The notes under the pieces: generated by a model
Database searches by the model: none
What the model saw: only the letters and a program-made list of their open reading frames with translations
What the model was told of the DNA's origin: nothing
Assembly: GCA_027574665.1 (NCBI GenBank)
Contig: CM050652.1
Coordinates: forward strand, 10,396,589-10,460,588
From: Rhynochetos jubatus
Lineage: Eukaryota > Chordata > Aves > Eurypygiformes > Rhynochetidae
Reading direction: 5' to 3'
DNA: 64,000 bases
Translations under genes and position numbers: made by a program
Shown: piece by piece, positions 1-13,795 of the stretch
Layout of the letters: each line of letters begins with the position of its first letter
How positions within the stretch are numbered: position 1 is the stretch's first letter

Positions 1-3000
1 ACAACTATGTGTAGCTTGTAATTTAATGTTGCTGAGGGTCTGCTCTCCTGTTTAAAGTTACTCACCCTTGTGCAATGTAAAATATCTATTCCAGATTCTC
101 TACTAGCTCTCGTGCTGGCAACCACAGCAGCACACTGTGCATCAGGGTATATGCTTTGTAAGCAGTGACTGGAAAACCAAGGTGTAGGTATTGACTTCCC
201 ATTTACTAATACCCTGCACAGCATGAGATCACACAGAATCAAATATTCGCTCAGGATCCTGCTAAGGTTTCATAGCCCACACTGGGATTGCTCATTGCTG
301 TAGCAGTGCTATATTGTACCTAAATTGTAATGGGAGTAAGCAGGCTTGGCTATGTGTCTACATTCTGCAGTCATACTTTTGGTTTGTAGTCCAGATACAT
401 CAATGGAGACCTGCACAGACTTGTGATCTATATGATGTACATATAGATTTCCCTACAAATATGAAAAGGCTTAAATATGAATTGTACAGAAGAAAGCCAA
501 AGGTGGAACAGGGTACCAATAGAAAGGACCTGCACCGGAAGAAATTGCTCTATTTTTCACTCCTTGTACATTTGTGAAGTACCTTAACTCCTTGGCTTCA
601 TTCCTCCCTTCCTCTCTCTTTAAATGCGCAGTACTTTCTGCTTAGCCTTCAGCTTTCCAAATGACCTCTCCCAGAGCCGTGCACATGGGTTTACTTCTTT
701 AAAAATTCAGTTTTGATCAACCATTATCTGCAATCTAATAACAAGTATCTTTGTTTATTAACCAGACAATGACTGTTATCCAGAGGTCGACTTAGAAATG
801 TATTATGCAACAAATGTTACTTAAAGTATTGGTAAATTAAACAACATATACTCTTACACACTACAGCTACCTCACTGCAAGACCATTGGATATTAAACTA
901 GATGCCATGGCTGGTTGGTTGGCCGGTTGAGTTCTTTCTCTTTCTTTGTTTCTTCCCTTTCTCTCCTTCTACACAGGGTCCTGTGCCCCTCCTGACCCCC
1001 CACTCCTTTCTTATCAAAAGCACTGAAATGAGGTGTTGAATTATTATATTTAACTGTTTGCCTTATACTTGTTGCACCAGAAGAATGTGTGTTTAAAAAA
1101 AATTCAAAAAACAAAACAACTCAACTTTCAGTATAGCTCACCTGGGGGGTCAGATCTCTCCAAAAGAACAACCAGTCACTGTCGGGGTGGTGATGGGAGT
1201 CTCTGTTGCAACCGTCCTTGCAGCAGCGTTTTTAGCTCTATCAGATGAGAGTCCTCGAACTGTTGTGTTGCTGGATTCTTACAAGCCAGCTGGCTCATGG
1301 TCCATTGTTTCTGATTATCTTACAATATGCACAAAACGTCCTCTGCCTTGTGCATCTGTGCACAAAAGCCTGTTCTGTCTGATCATTTCTGCAGTTTCTA
1401 CTGATGATACAATGTGCAGTTTGGTCAGTTCAACAGCAGGAGTTTGACAGGTCCTCCTTTCAGGGAATTAATGTACCCATCTTAAGTAAACAACCAGAGT
1501 ATCGTAACTAGTGTGTGCACAGCAGGAGCAACATGGCAAATCACCCACACTGTCCACGATTCCTGCTTAGAGAACTCCTAACTCCTGTAACTGTTGATCA
1601 GCTGTTTTATTGGGAAGCTGGCAGCGGTTCAGGCCACCACCTCATCTCAAGTGTGCAGGGTCAGCCCTGGTACCCAGCTGTACCATAGCTGTAACTACAG
1701 GGCAGGCTTGAATTTCATCCTAATATCACCATTATAATTTGAATTCCATAGATCTCATCAAATAATTACCATTGTGAAGGTTACTGTCTGATTATGGATC
1801 CAGAAATTGTCACATTATGAATATCAATTATAAGATAGTCCCAAATAATTTCAAATTCAGGCTATATCACTGAGTATTATGTGCACATGTATTCTGTTTA
1901 TTTGCTTTCTTGATTAATGAAAATGAGCTCTGAGGTACAGACGCCTTCGATGCTTTTTACATAATCTGGCATAATCTTGCACAGAAAAACGTTACTGCAA
2001 ATTTTAGCATGTGAATGAAGTGTTTAAGGAATGAGGAACTGAGCCAAAATTGTGATGGCAAGAGAATAGTAGTTCTGAATGGAAAAACAAATGTTTTGTT
2101 TCCAACAAAATGCTGGCCTCTGTCTTGGGGGTTCTTGTTTCTTTAGCATATGCTATCATCTAGAACTCACAGCTCTTTTTGCAAGGTGTGCAATGGCCCC
2201 TCCTCAGGCAATGCTGATAGACAGGAAGGAATTGCCAAGAATTTTCTCCATAAAGATTAATAATTTGAATACTTTTTTTAAAGAATTGTCATCATGGTAA
2301 TGCTGAGGTGCCAAAGCAATGATGGCAGTGATCAGTGAATGTTAATGTAGCAGTATTTAACGCTCCAGAATCTTACTGTTTGTTTCACTGAGAATCCCTC
2401 GTTCCTTTTGGATCCTTTAGCACAGCAATACAAGCACTGATTTATACTGCCAGCATTTTCTCTTATGTTTTTTAACATGTCATAGTTATATTTGAAAAGT
2501 GAAGAAAGGACATGGCCATTAAAGGCAGTGCCTTTGGAAATGTTGCAAAGGTAAAAATTTACAATGTGTTATTCCTGATCAGAAAGCCGGTTCGACACAC
2601 TGGGTGAAAATCCAGCAAGGCAGACGAATCTCATTAGGTGTATAGGTACAATGAGCACACTCACTCAAAGGTAATTTTTGCTGCTTTGCCTCACTTGGGC
2701 TGAGTCACAAGTAATTCTTCCCTTTCCAAAGGTAATATGTTCTGTGTTTCCAGGGAGCAAAATGTGCCTTTGAGCAGTCAGACTGTCCGTGTTTCGGAGC
2801 ATCCTCTTCAATTCTGATGAAAAAATAAAAGGCAAAGAAGCAATTCAGGAAAAGCTGTGAACTTTATAGTAAGGAAGAGAATTAGGCTGTGGGCTAGCCT
2901 GGATCCGTAATCTTCACTTTAGCAGTGATGTCAGTGAAACTGCTAAGAGGATGACAGGGTAGCTGTAATGCTGCACACACGTCAGAGATGCCTCATACTC

Positions 3001-3092
3001 TCCATAAGGATTAATTCCTGCACACAACACTAGAATTCTGCAGTATGCCAGCCCATGGGGTACTTAACTTGTGAGAGATGAAGAGAATTAGA

Positions 3093-3516
3093 AGAATCAC
3101 AGAACCATAGAATGGTTTCGGTTGGAAAGAATCTTAAAGACCACCTAGTTCCAACCCCCTGCCATGGGCAGGGACACCCTCCGCTAGACCAGGTTGCTCC
3201 AAGCCTCATCCAGCCTGGCCTTGGACACTTCCAGGGATGGGGCATCCACAGCTTCTCTGGGCAACCTGTCCCAGTGCTTCACCACCCTCTCCAGGAAGAA
3301 TTTCTTCCATATATCTAATCTAAATCTCCCCGCTTTCAATTTAAACCCATTCCCCTTTGTCCTGTCACTACAAGCCCTTGTAAAAAGTAGCCCCCCAGCT
3401 TTCTTGTAGCCCCTTCAGGTACTGGAAGGTGCTATGTTTACCTGGAGCCTTCTCTTCTCCAGACTGAATAAGCCCAATTGTTTCAGCCTTTTCCCATAGC
3501 AGAAGTGCTCCAGTCT
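3093..3516 (-). mobile_element. CR1 LINE, 5'-truncated 3'-end copy
   Basis: On the minus strand this reads as the standard end of a bird CR1. It begins near a 'gagcacttctgctatgg' block, then gives a stretch resembling the C-terminal part of CR1 ORF2 (the 'ggaagaaattcttcctgg' and 'agaagctgtggatgcc' blocks). It continues through the 'gggggttggaact' block and ends in 'ccattctatggttctgtg' at about 3093. This is the usual 5'-truncated form left by target-primed reverse transcription. It is non-autonomous and lies antisense to PCLO. The divergence looks moderate, and no intact protein is encoded. Confidence 0.93.
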
Positions 3517-6500
3517 CTAAATAAATAACTATATATATTTAAGGTTCTTTCACCTCCACGTTCAGCAAATTCAGTTCTTACAGGAAAATATTGAAGTGCA
3601 GTGAATATGTGATTATTAATCAATTCAAAAGCAAGTTAAATATGGTCACAGTCTCTGTTGAATGTGATATAGTAGACAAAGACAACAGGTGAGAGTTGTC
3701 CTGTTGTCCTCATACTCTTCAAGGATTACTTACCCTGTTTCTTTGTTTTAATGTTGTGAAGAACTGAAATAATACTTTGCACAAAAAACCAATACCCTCC
3801 TCTAACACTCGCTTGTCACTGGAGAAGTATTTAATCCCTAATTAACAGCCATCATTCCCTCAAACACTCTCTCCTTATCAGTGACATGGCACAGAAGGTA
3901 AAAATCCATAAACAGAAAGAGACAGAGCTGTTACATCCAGACAACATCAGAGATTTTCCAGTGAAGTCATGTGTCAGTAAGTGACGACAGGAATGGAAAT
4001 AAAGGGATGGAGAGATGTCAGTTTGTGTCTTAACAGCAACCATAAAACCTAATACCATTCAGCTTTTCTAAATAAATAATAAATAAAAAAACCACCACAA
4101 ACAAATTTTGGTATTTGTTAGAAAAATTTTGTAGCAATACAGACTATATAATCCATGTTATTAACTTAATTAAATTAACTTAATTTGAAAAGCATTAGTG
4201 TGTATTTAAAATACTTTCCATTAACCCTTTTTGGTAGTTGTTTATGCATTTTTCAGTGTACGAACATCTGTTAAGTGTGTCTAATAAGATCTGATGATGA
4301 GTGGTGGTAATGGAGAGGCCAACGTGTCTGCTGGTTATAAAGGTCCAATTTGCCTTCATAACTCTCATGCAGAAAGGGCTGCAGAAACAGGTCACTGCAA
4401 GAGTGAATGTTAGAGCTAAGTCTGGCCCCTCATTCCCATGGAAAGCCAAGAGGAAAGCAGGCAGTTGAGAATGGGATTCACTGAAGTTAAACCACAGATC
4501 TCTGATTTGGAAATAAGTAATGCAGGTCAGTGCTTTCTCATGAAGAACTAGAAGACGAGACATTCAGGCATGTGTATCATTGGTGAGACAACTTGTCAAG
4601 GACATGAAAAAAGTTAATAATGCAGAAAAGTCAGTTTAAGGTTTCACTCTGCAAGTGAGGCATACATTATCTTAACGACTCTCAGAGGAAGATGAAGACC
4701 CTGTGCTCCCTTCTCTGCATACTAGCTATCAAAAATATGCAGACGTTTATTAATTACAATAGAATGAGGCAGTTATAAAGGACAATTAATTGGAGGTTGA
4801 AATAGTTTAAGTATCCATATCCTTTTGGATATGGTTATTTTCCTCTGTTGATTATAAAGGGAGCATGAGGTGCCTAAGTTAGAGAACAATTTTTGCCTTG
4901 TAGAGATTTTAAATTGGAAGAGATGGCTTCTTTACAAAGAAGTTATAAAACAATCAAAAGATATGTGGAGAACTGTTTGTCCAAAGGACCACATCGCTCC
5001 TCATACCCAAGAGCCAAAAGCCTATTTCAGCTGGATGCACTTTCCAGAGCAGGATGCTGGAACATTTTAAGAATGATTGCCTTCCATTCACAATTTACCT
5101 AATCACAGATTTGCACAAATCTTTGAAGTGCACTAGGTGTGCACTCCCAGGCAATCTGGGTGCAGGAGGATTATGGTTAAGATGTTCTGATTCTGCAGGT
5201 CACTGAAGGAAAGATGTTCCTTGTGGATTGGTAGGGTGCTCTGAGGTTCTGAGTGTCTCATAGCATCATTGCATCAAGGTAACAGAGGTGCAGCTTTTGT
5301 CAGGTGAAACCTCGGCTTTTTGTTACCTGTGTTTCTGAATTTTTTTCACTTTAATATTGTTGACGGGTACCATGCACTCAGTGCCTGCTGTTTGCTTTCT
5401 GGTTTGCTTCAGTAAAAAGAAGTTGGGGGAGAGGGGTTAGAAAAATTTTCTCTAAATAAACTGAAGTTTGCCAGAAAGTGTTGTCATTCCTGAAGAAATC
5501 TTTTCAAGGGAGTGAAGCTGACATTAGACAGTCAAGGCTGATGGAAGCCAAAGCTGTCTGAGGATAGGCATCCAAAAATTACATTGATTTCCTTCCCAAA
5601 TAAAGGCAAACAAACATAATAAGCCTCCCATACTCACTATAATACACATTTTCTAAAAGAGATACAGTTTAAGGAGGCAAAAGTGTAAGATATATCAAAG
5701 TCCTAATTTGCATGTTAGATCTGAAATTGTCTACTTGCTTTCTGTAAAGAAATTTCTATTTTGCTGCTTACTGCAGCATTAGTCGTTGGCTTGAGAATAT
5801 AACATTTTCTCAGAAAAGACTGAAAATTTTCCTCATTATGACAGCTTCTTCTAGCGGGTAGAAAAAAATTACCGTATCATTCTCTTCATACAGAAGTGAA
5901 TAGCACAGTGTTTAAAGGAACAAGCTGTGCAGGTAAATAAATTGCCTTTATCCCTGTCACAGAAAACACCTGCATTTTGAAGAGTTAATGTCAACAAACA
6001 ACAATCTGACTAGTAAATTACTATGCACTTAATTCATATGTTGTTTTTCTTTTGAAGTAGTTGACTTATTATAAGAAATATTCATTTTGTGTGAGACATC
6101 AAATGAGTATATCACAAAGTGACATACCAAGTCTTACAAGATTTATGCCTATTCTTAAAAAAAAAGGAAAACAACTAAAAATAATTTTGTCATCTCCCCC
6201 TCTTTAAAATATGGAAAAATTGTTTATGTTGCTTACTTCTTTCTTTTTTAAAAAAAAATGTTATTATTTTACTACCAGCCTAAGATGGGTACAACAGAGG
6301 TAAGGCCGTTCATTACTTAAAGATAGGAGTTTAAACCCAACGTAGGTGATAAATGGTTGGATACAGTTGCTAACCTCATTCAGTAGTGACTGATGTCATT
6401 GGGGGAAGAGCATGTGCATGCGTCCTAGCAGACGGTTCCCTATTTCCAAACACAAAGGTAGCCTGTATCCACAGATTGAATGGTTGTAAGAAATGAACTG

Positions 6501-7977
6501 TCAAACAGTCACACAATCCTTCCCTCGGACAGTCTGAACAGCTGCTGCGTGATGCCTCTTCTGAGAACTAACCATAAGCTTCTGTCTCTGCTATTGCCAG
6601 CTTAGGATCTTTTCCAAGCCATGAGTCTAAAGTTAATTTGAAGTTTAACAACAGAAGAGCTACAATTTCATCACTTATTTTGTCTAACTTTTATGAATAT
6701 TACGTTTCAATGAATTATACACCAAAATCAGATACTGTGTTTCTCTTTGAGAAAAGAAGGAAAGTTCAGGATGTTTTACAAAGACTGATTGCAGGTATTA
6801 CTTGTTTTGAAAGAATGGTGTTTTACAATTTACGGTTCCACAGATTCCTCCCCATTCATGACGGATATCCATGCAACACTATTCAATTGATTTCTTTGTG
6901 CAGGAATGTTATCCAGTGTGCCGAGGCTTTACTGGGTGGCTGTTACATGCTGCAGTATCATCTTTCCTATAGATTCCTCAAAATGCTGACCAAGAGCCGT
7001 CAGTGTTCCCCATGACACCTGTACTCCCCATGGTGTCTCCTGTCCCAAAGGGAGTGATAGAGTGCAATAGTTTCTGTTTAACCACTGACAACACAAAATT
7101 CCATAAATACAAATAGCAAGCACATTTGCGCTGCTCTGAGACTTTTATTAAAAAAAAAAAAAAAGTTAATTAATTACATAAATAACAGTTTTTATGAATC
7201 TGTAATACCAGGACATTATGCAAACTCTGTTACACCTGATCAGCACAGGAAGTCGTAGTAGAGAGAACTTGCATGCTGGATCCTCAAGCCTTTTGGTGTT
7301 ATTTTCTTAAGAAAATATAGATAGCTTCAAAAGCTGGAGATCCTCTTCCAAAATAGCTAAATAAAACTGAATTTTTTGAAGTTTTGGTCCAAGATGTTAA
7401 GATAACTGCTAAAAAGTCATTTCATTCACATGGGACTGAACTGTTATTTGCTAATAATAGTTGCTAACACATCACTAATATGCCAGATTCATAACATACC
7501 AACTAAGTTGTGATATGCCAACAGAGCACCCTTTATGTAAATCCTTTTTCTTTGGTGACAGGGCTGCCTCATACTATGTGGGAAACATCAGTAAAATCTA
7601 TTTCTACTTTTTCCCCTCATTGAGAAGAACATTAATAAAAAAGCTTGAGCTAAAAGAAACCAATGTAGCATTAAAAATAGCACAAAGATTGATTTTTCTA
7701 CAGGGAAGCCATGAACTGACATACTGACTGAACAGGTGAAAGCTTGCCTTTTGTGGTAGATTCATCCTCTTAAGAATCTTTAAAGTTTTGTGAAACAGGA
7801 CTGAAGTTATGGTATCGCAGTAAGCTGAGAGAGACTCAATACTTCAGGTATTTCCTTACATTAACTTTTAGCCTGGAATTGGATTTTAAAGTTTTGGATG
7901 TCTGGGCAACTAGATGAGTAAAATACTGGTTAGATGGTTGGGTTTTGAGGGTGGTGGTTAATGAGCCATGCTTTTTC

Positions 7978-8757
7978 TGGAGGCAACTAACAAGTAGAGT
8001 ACCACAAAAAACTCTATTGTGGGACCATTTAATCTCTTTATCAGTGACATGCAGGAGGTGATGCAGAACACTTCCATAACATTTGCGGGTGATATTAAAT
8101 TGGGAGAATACGCTTGGGGGCAGGGCTGCCGTTCAAAGGGACCAAGACAGGCTGGAGGAATGGGCCCACAGAAAACTTGTGAAGTTGAACAAGGGCAAAT
8201 ACAAATCCTCTATCTGGATAGAAAGAGCCCTGTGCAGTGATACAAGCTGGGGACCGACTGGCTGGGGAGCAGGTCTGCAAAAGAGTCTCTTGGGGACAGT
8301 CATCTGTACATCATGTTCCTTGGCAGTGAAGGCGCACAACAGCACCCTGGTCTGTGTTACCAGGAACATGCCAGTAGATCAAGAGAGGTGACTGTCCCCC
8401 TCTACTCAGTACATGTCAGGCTCTGTCTAGATACTGTTTCCGTGTTGCCCCCACCCTCAATGCAAAGAAGACATTGACAAACAGGAACGAGTACAGCAGA
8501 GGGACACTGAGATGGCTGTGTGCTGGAGCACCTGCCCTGAGAGCAGAAGCTGAGGGCCAAGATTTGTTCCACCTGAAGAGGGGTCCATCTCTGGGGGGAT
8601 CTAATAGCAGCCATCCCATACTGATGAGGAGCTTATCAACAAGAGGGAGCCAGGCTCTTCATGGTGATACAACAGGAGGATGAGAGGCAATGTGCATTAA
8701 GTTAAAACAGGACAGGTTAACACTAGATAGAAAGAAAATATTCTTCCCCACTGCACT
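7978..8757 (+). mobile_element. CR1 LINE fragment, reverse-transcriptase region, decayed
   Basis: The plus strand shows a degraded part of CR1 ORF2. The block 'gggaccatttaatctcttta' followed by 'tcagtgacatgcagg' gives GPFNLFISDMQE. It is followed by FAGDIKLG, which stands where reverse transcriptase has the catalytic FADDTKLG, so one catalytic Asp is changed. Later blocks match the 'agctgagggccaagatttgt' and 'gaggaacttctt'-type downstream ORF2 segments, each in a different frame, so several indels are present. The copy stops before the usual CR1 3' end, so it is truncated at both ends. It is an old, inactive insertion in the sense orientation of the PCLO intron. Confidence 0.85.
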
Positions 8758-11700
8758 TAGCTATAACTATTAAGATGTGTAAATCTAAGTAATTTTGTGA
8801 CTTGCTTGAAAGTCCTTCAGTTTTAAAATGGGAAAGAGAGTATATGTTGTTAGATACAGGCCTGCTCACTAAATAAATCTGTGTGGGCAAGAACACTATG
8901 ACAGAAAACAGGAGAGAAAATTCAGAACATTTAGAGAAGGGTGCAAATCATATTTTGACTAATGCAGTCCTGACACAAAGACCAAGACTGAATGGTATTT
9001 CTAGCCTTTGCTAAATAGTCTTGAGCTAAAAAGTCTTGATAAAAAGCTCCAGAGTACAAGTTTACAGTGAATAAGGTCACTTTTTTGGTCATCTCTTTAT
9101 CTTAGGATAGCATCAGCACTCCGAATAGATAACATGAACAGTACAGTAGGTGATAGGATGGAGTGACGTTTCTGTTTTCTCTTAACCCTGTCCTGCAGTT
9201 TACCAGCTTCATAAAAACAATTTATGATAGACACAGACTTTGTGCTCCCCAGATATCAGCACCAGGATCACCGGAGAGGTAATGCAAAATGAAGGAGAGG
9301 AATATCTTTCTTGCTTCCTTCTTAGCATGACCGTATATTGGACAATTCTACACATGATCCTGGTAGGGTTTTTGGCAGGTGTAATCATCATCACTGTATA
9401 TTGAAGATTGCAAAGCTTTCCCAAGTTTATTAAACATAAGAACAGTCTTACTATGTCAGACTTAAGGTTTGTTTAGGTATTTAAGAATACAAGGCCAGGA
9501 TAAACCCAGTGACAGCTTCCAATAGTCTGTGGTTTACCCACTTTGTGAAGAAGTGGTTGCTTCTTTGCATTTAATGGAGAACTACTTTTTTTGTAAAGGT
9601 TGTTGTTTATGCATTATATTATAGCTAGCATATACACCTATATATCTTACATATTGTGTATTATGATATCTTGTTATATTTACATTAATTCTGTTGGGGT
9701 TTCTTAAACATGAAAGCTGATACGGTTGGGACTGTTCAAAACTAATGTTTTAAACAATGAAGTTTAGCTGTCAGTCAGTGTTATCTATTGAGCCATTGGT
9801 GTCTATCAGTAAACACAGATGAATCTACAGGTTTTTTGTAGATTCAAAGCTACAGTATGCCATAGATGGCATCACAGATTCTGATGTGACTAATCATCCA
9901 AAACAGAAGAGACCTGTATCTTGTTTACAAGTATGTATGTAAGTGTTCCAACATGCTAATGCATAAAACTTTTTGGTCCTTCAGGATTATAACCAGTGTG
10001 CAAATCAGCATGAAGCAGACTTGCAGCTGATATAAATCAATGCTGTGCTATTAAAATGACTGGGATATACTGAATTTCATCAGCTGGGGATTTGGCTTTG
10101 TGTATATTTTATGCTTTAGTTGCCAATGACCAAGAAGTGCACTGACTGAGAAGGCTTAATCACGTTTCTAGGGAACAACTTCATTTAAGCTAATTAAAAA
10201 GCACCAAAAAAATTCTCCTGGGCACAATCTTGAAAATGTTGTACCTATCCAGACAACCAAGCTCTGATATGGACCCTCATGTTATCTATTGCAGAGAATT
10301 GCATAGGAATAATAATGCAAATAAAAATTTAGCCTGGATTTTATTATACACATTACTTTTCCTGATGCTTTCCAAGTGCTTGATTTAACTTGGTTTTGTT
10401 TGCTTTGTCATGTTTCCTTTCCATCTGTTCTCCAGACTTTACAGATTGCCTTATCACAACTATGATATCTAAATAAATAGCTTTCATTTCTTCATGGGAC
10501 TTTTAAGTCTGAACCCACCAAAGAGAAATGTCGGGGGGGTTTTTGTGGCTGACGATTCTGTATCGTACAGACAATGGAAAGTGGTGCAGAATTGTTCCAG
10601 CAGATAAGGGCCTACCAGCACCCTAGCATATGTCTGGTCTAGATAAGGCTGGAGGAGGAATGGGGAGATAATGTCTGGTAAATGAACACAGGAGGAAGGT
10701 ATGTTCTGTCTCTGTTCACAGCCAAATAGAGTTGGAAGACTTAGCATTGTTTGATTTGATGGACACGTTCTCATTGCTGTAGCATGGTATTTTGACACAT
10801 TGCAAAATCTTTCATGCTGAATGTCTCCTTTTCATTCTTTATCCTCATGCATTTTTCTAATTGCTAACATTGGACCTTGCCCCAAGAAGGTCACCCTTGT
10901 CCTTCCTTGCTATGATTCAGCCTTCTGGTTTTGAATTTTGTTTTTGAAAGTATTGTTAGAAACTGATGAAAACCATATTTGGGCTTGAGTGTTTGTCCTC
11001 CCTCAATGGTGTGTCTGTGCATTGGCTCACAGATCTGAAACACAACACTGAATCTTTATTTTGAGATTTAAAGATATCTTCCTTTTCAAACTACTCAGAG
11101 ACATGTGTTGCAGCCCTCATCTACATTTTACAGTTTAAGTTATTTTTCAATTTTTCCCATTTTACTTCTGTATAGTTTCAACTTCAAAACACATAATATC
11201 CAGAGGTGGTAAAACAACCAAGGTTTTACAGAAATAAGTAGTGATCTTCAACTAATATCTTGAAGCATATGCTATAATGCTTTTATAAATCCAAACCAGC
11301 ATTTTTAAAATATCTTTCTTAAAAATTCAGTCACCTAGAAGTCTGTTAAAATTCATATGGTTCTATTTCTAACTGTGACAAGAGTCAGATTGCAGCTGAC
11401 GCTCCTACTTACAGTTTCCTAGGCCAATTCGCCCAAAATCATGTGTGATTACTGAAAATCTGTTGTACATCTAATTGCTTCTCTACTTTCTTTGCTCAGC
11501 TAATTAGACAGACAAATGGTTTCATACTTTGAAAAATTAGCCCAGAGGAAATGTTTGAGTTAGCACATGAACAATGTTTACACAGAGCTTCTGGGTCACA
11601 TGCCTGCATTCTCCTGCCTGTGTTGAAGATGTTGCTACTGTATGAGACTTATCTAATAATTAAACAATATCAGTCCCTGCATTTGACGCTGGACTTCTAT

Positions 11701-12611
11701 TTACTTTTATAATAAAAATAGTCCCTGGAAACTTAATTTTCACTTTTGTGTAAAGGCAGGACCACCAACACCAGTCAAAGCCTGGTGTGCCTTAATTTAC
11801 TGTTTTTCTCTGTTCTTTTTTTCTTTCTTTTTTAACCTGTAGCTTATGTAAGGGGTTATTGACATTTGTTTGGAAAGGCAAGTCTAATTATTGCTTAGAT
11901 GCTGAAATTGTTCAAGGAAATCTAGGCTTTTTATACTCGAATGGCTGTAGTGGAGCTGCTCAGCAAAGTAGTAAAAAAGATTATAAGTTTTCATGAACTT
12001 GCCTGTGACCAGAGTTACAGCAACAGACTGGCAGCAATCTGATCTTTATTATCTCCAAAAGGGACAAAAAAAGACTGAACTGTAATTGCAGAGCTCAGGT
12101 TATGGTCAGCCTACTCCAGAAAAAAAAAAAAAAACCTCTTTCTGCTGTGGTGCTACTGTGACACAACAAAATATACAAGGGGGTACAATTTTATAGTGGT
12201 CTGAGATAGACTCAGCTACACAAGTTCAGAATAAGTAAGTCTAATTGGACACAAAGTACCTAATGGTGGAATTAAGGAAAAGAATAATGAATTTTTAAAG
12301 TACTTTTGCAGTGATATTTGCCAGGTCACCAGTGACAGAATTTATTAGCGTCCAGTTGCTTATCACTACTCAAATATTAAATTTTATATATATGTATTTT
12401 TACATATTTAGTGAATATGCATCACTGAAACAGTTTGTGATGTCTGGAAGGATATAAAATGACAAGTGAAATGTCCTTTTGAAAGTCACAAAGTAGGTTA
12501 ATTGCCAAAAAACAAAAAAGCTGTTGCCCATTCTATTTTATTATTAATTTTCTCTAAGTATGGATTTCTCTCAAAATAACTCTTCATTTATTAGACGCTT
12601 GAAATCTTCAA

Positions 12612-13795
12612 TACAGTGGAATGGAATGGAACCTACAATGATTATCTAGACCAGCTTCCTGACCAACTTGGGGATGACTAAAACCTAAAGCATGTCATTA
12701 AGGGCATTGTTCCAAGGCCTCTTTAAACACTGACAGGTTTGGGGCATCGGCCACCGCTCTAGGAAGCCTGTTCCAGTGTTTGACCATCCTCTCTGTATGG
12801 AAATGTTTACTCTTGTCCAGTCTAAACTTTCTCTGGTGCACCTTTGAACCATTCCCGTAAGTCCTGTTATTGGATACCAAGGAGAAGTGCTCAGCACCTT
12901 CCTCTGCACTTCCCCTCCTCAGGAAGCTGTCGAGAGCAATGAAATTGCCCCTCAGCCTTCTTTCCTCCAAACCTGACAAACCCAAAGTCCTGTCCTTAGC
13001 CACTTCTTACAGAACATTCCTTCCAGCCCTGTCACCGGCTTTGTTGTTCTCCTCTGGACGCATTCAAAGACCTTCACATCCTTCTTAAACTGTGTGTACC
13101 AGAACTGCCCACAGTATTCAAGGTGTGTCTATGCCAGCGCTGACTACAGCGGGATAATCATCTCTTGTGGCTGGATGGTCATGGCTATGTTTGATGCACC
13201 CCAGGATGGGGTTTGCCCTCTTGGCTGCCAGAGCACACTGCTGACACATATTGAGCCTGCTGTCAACCAGCACCCCCAGATCCCTTTCTGCAGGGCCACT
13301 ACTCTCCCAGTTTATACTTGTGTCCAGCATTACTGTGTCCTAGGTACAGGATCTGGCATTAAGACTTGGCAGACTTCATCCCATTAATCACTGCCCAGTG
13401 CTGCAGTCTATCTAGAACCCTCTGCAAGGCCTTTTGTCCGTAAAGAGAGTCAACAGCACCACCCAGTTCGGTATCATCAGTAAACTTGCTAATGGTGCAT
13501 TCAACTCCTGTGTCTGGATTGTTGATAAATATATTGAACAGAACTGGCCCCATAATGGAACCCTGAGCAGCACCACTGGTAACTGGTCCCCAGTCAGATG
13601 TAGCCCCATTCACTACAGCCCTCTGAGCTCTGCCCTTCAGTCAGTTCTTCACCCAGCACACAGTGAACCTGCTCATCCCACAGCTGGACAACTTGTCCAG
13701 AAGGATGCTGTGAGGGTCAGTATCAAAAGCCTTACTAAAATCCAGAAAACTACATCCACCACCTTCTCTTCACCCACTAGAACAGTGACCTAAAG
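12612..13795 (-). mobile_element. CR1 LINE, 1.2 kb 5'-truncated copy with reverse-transcriptase remnant
   Basis: Read on the minus strand from 13795, this is the C-terminal half of CR1 ORF2 followed by the element's 3' end near 12612. Frame segments include [18 protein letters not shown] and [15 protein letters not shown], the reverse-transcriptase active-site block with FTDD in place of FADD. Further along come ERDLGVLVDSRLNMCQQCA and LGCIKHS, then [20 protein letters not shown] and VKHWNRLPRAVADAP, which are hallmarks of the ORF2 C-terminus. These segments sit in shifting frames, showing frameshifts. It is dead and antisense to PCLO. It is the longest CR1 in the window. Confidence 0.94.

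Noticed and set aside
1187-1447. 86-aa frame with a hydrophobic start in a GC-richer patch
   Set aside because: It looks briefly like a signal peptide or membrane segment but has no partner exon, promoter or recognisable family.
2581-2640. 'ggttcgacac', resembling a tRNA T-loop, possibly a tRNA gene or tRNA-derived SINE
   Set aside because: No matching A box or cloverleaf can be drawn around it, and no second copy is seen in the window.
2754-2830. 'tgtttccag' acceptor followed by a short protein-like frame (EQNVPLSSQTVRVSEHPL)
   Set aside because: The frame meets a stop after about 20 codons with no GT donor before it, so it cannot be an internal PCLO exon.
4195-4563. 122-aa minus-strand open frame
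   Set aside because: No similarity recognised and no supporting signals; treated as chance.
6638-7015. 125-aa plus-strand open frame
   Set aside because: No recognisable domain or gene context, and hydrophobic and aromatic content typical of AT-rich chance translation.
8083-8683. Several overlapping open frames of 60-100 aa on both strands
   Set aside because: They are frames through a decayed CR1 reverse-transcriptase fragment, not host genes.
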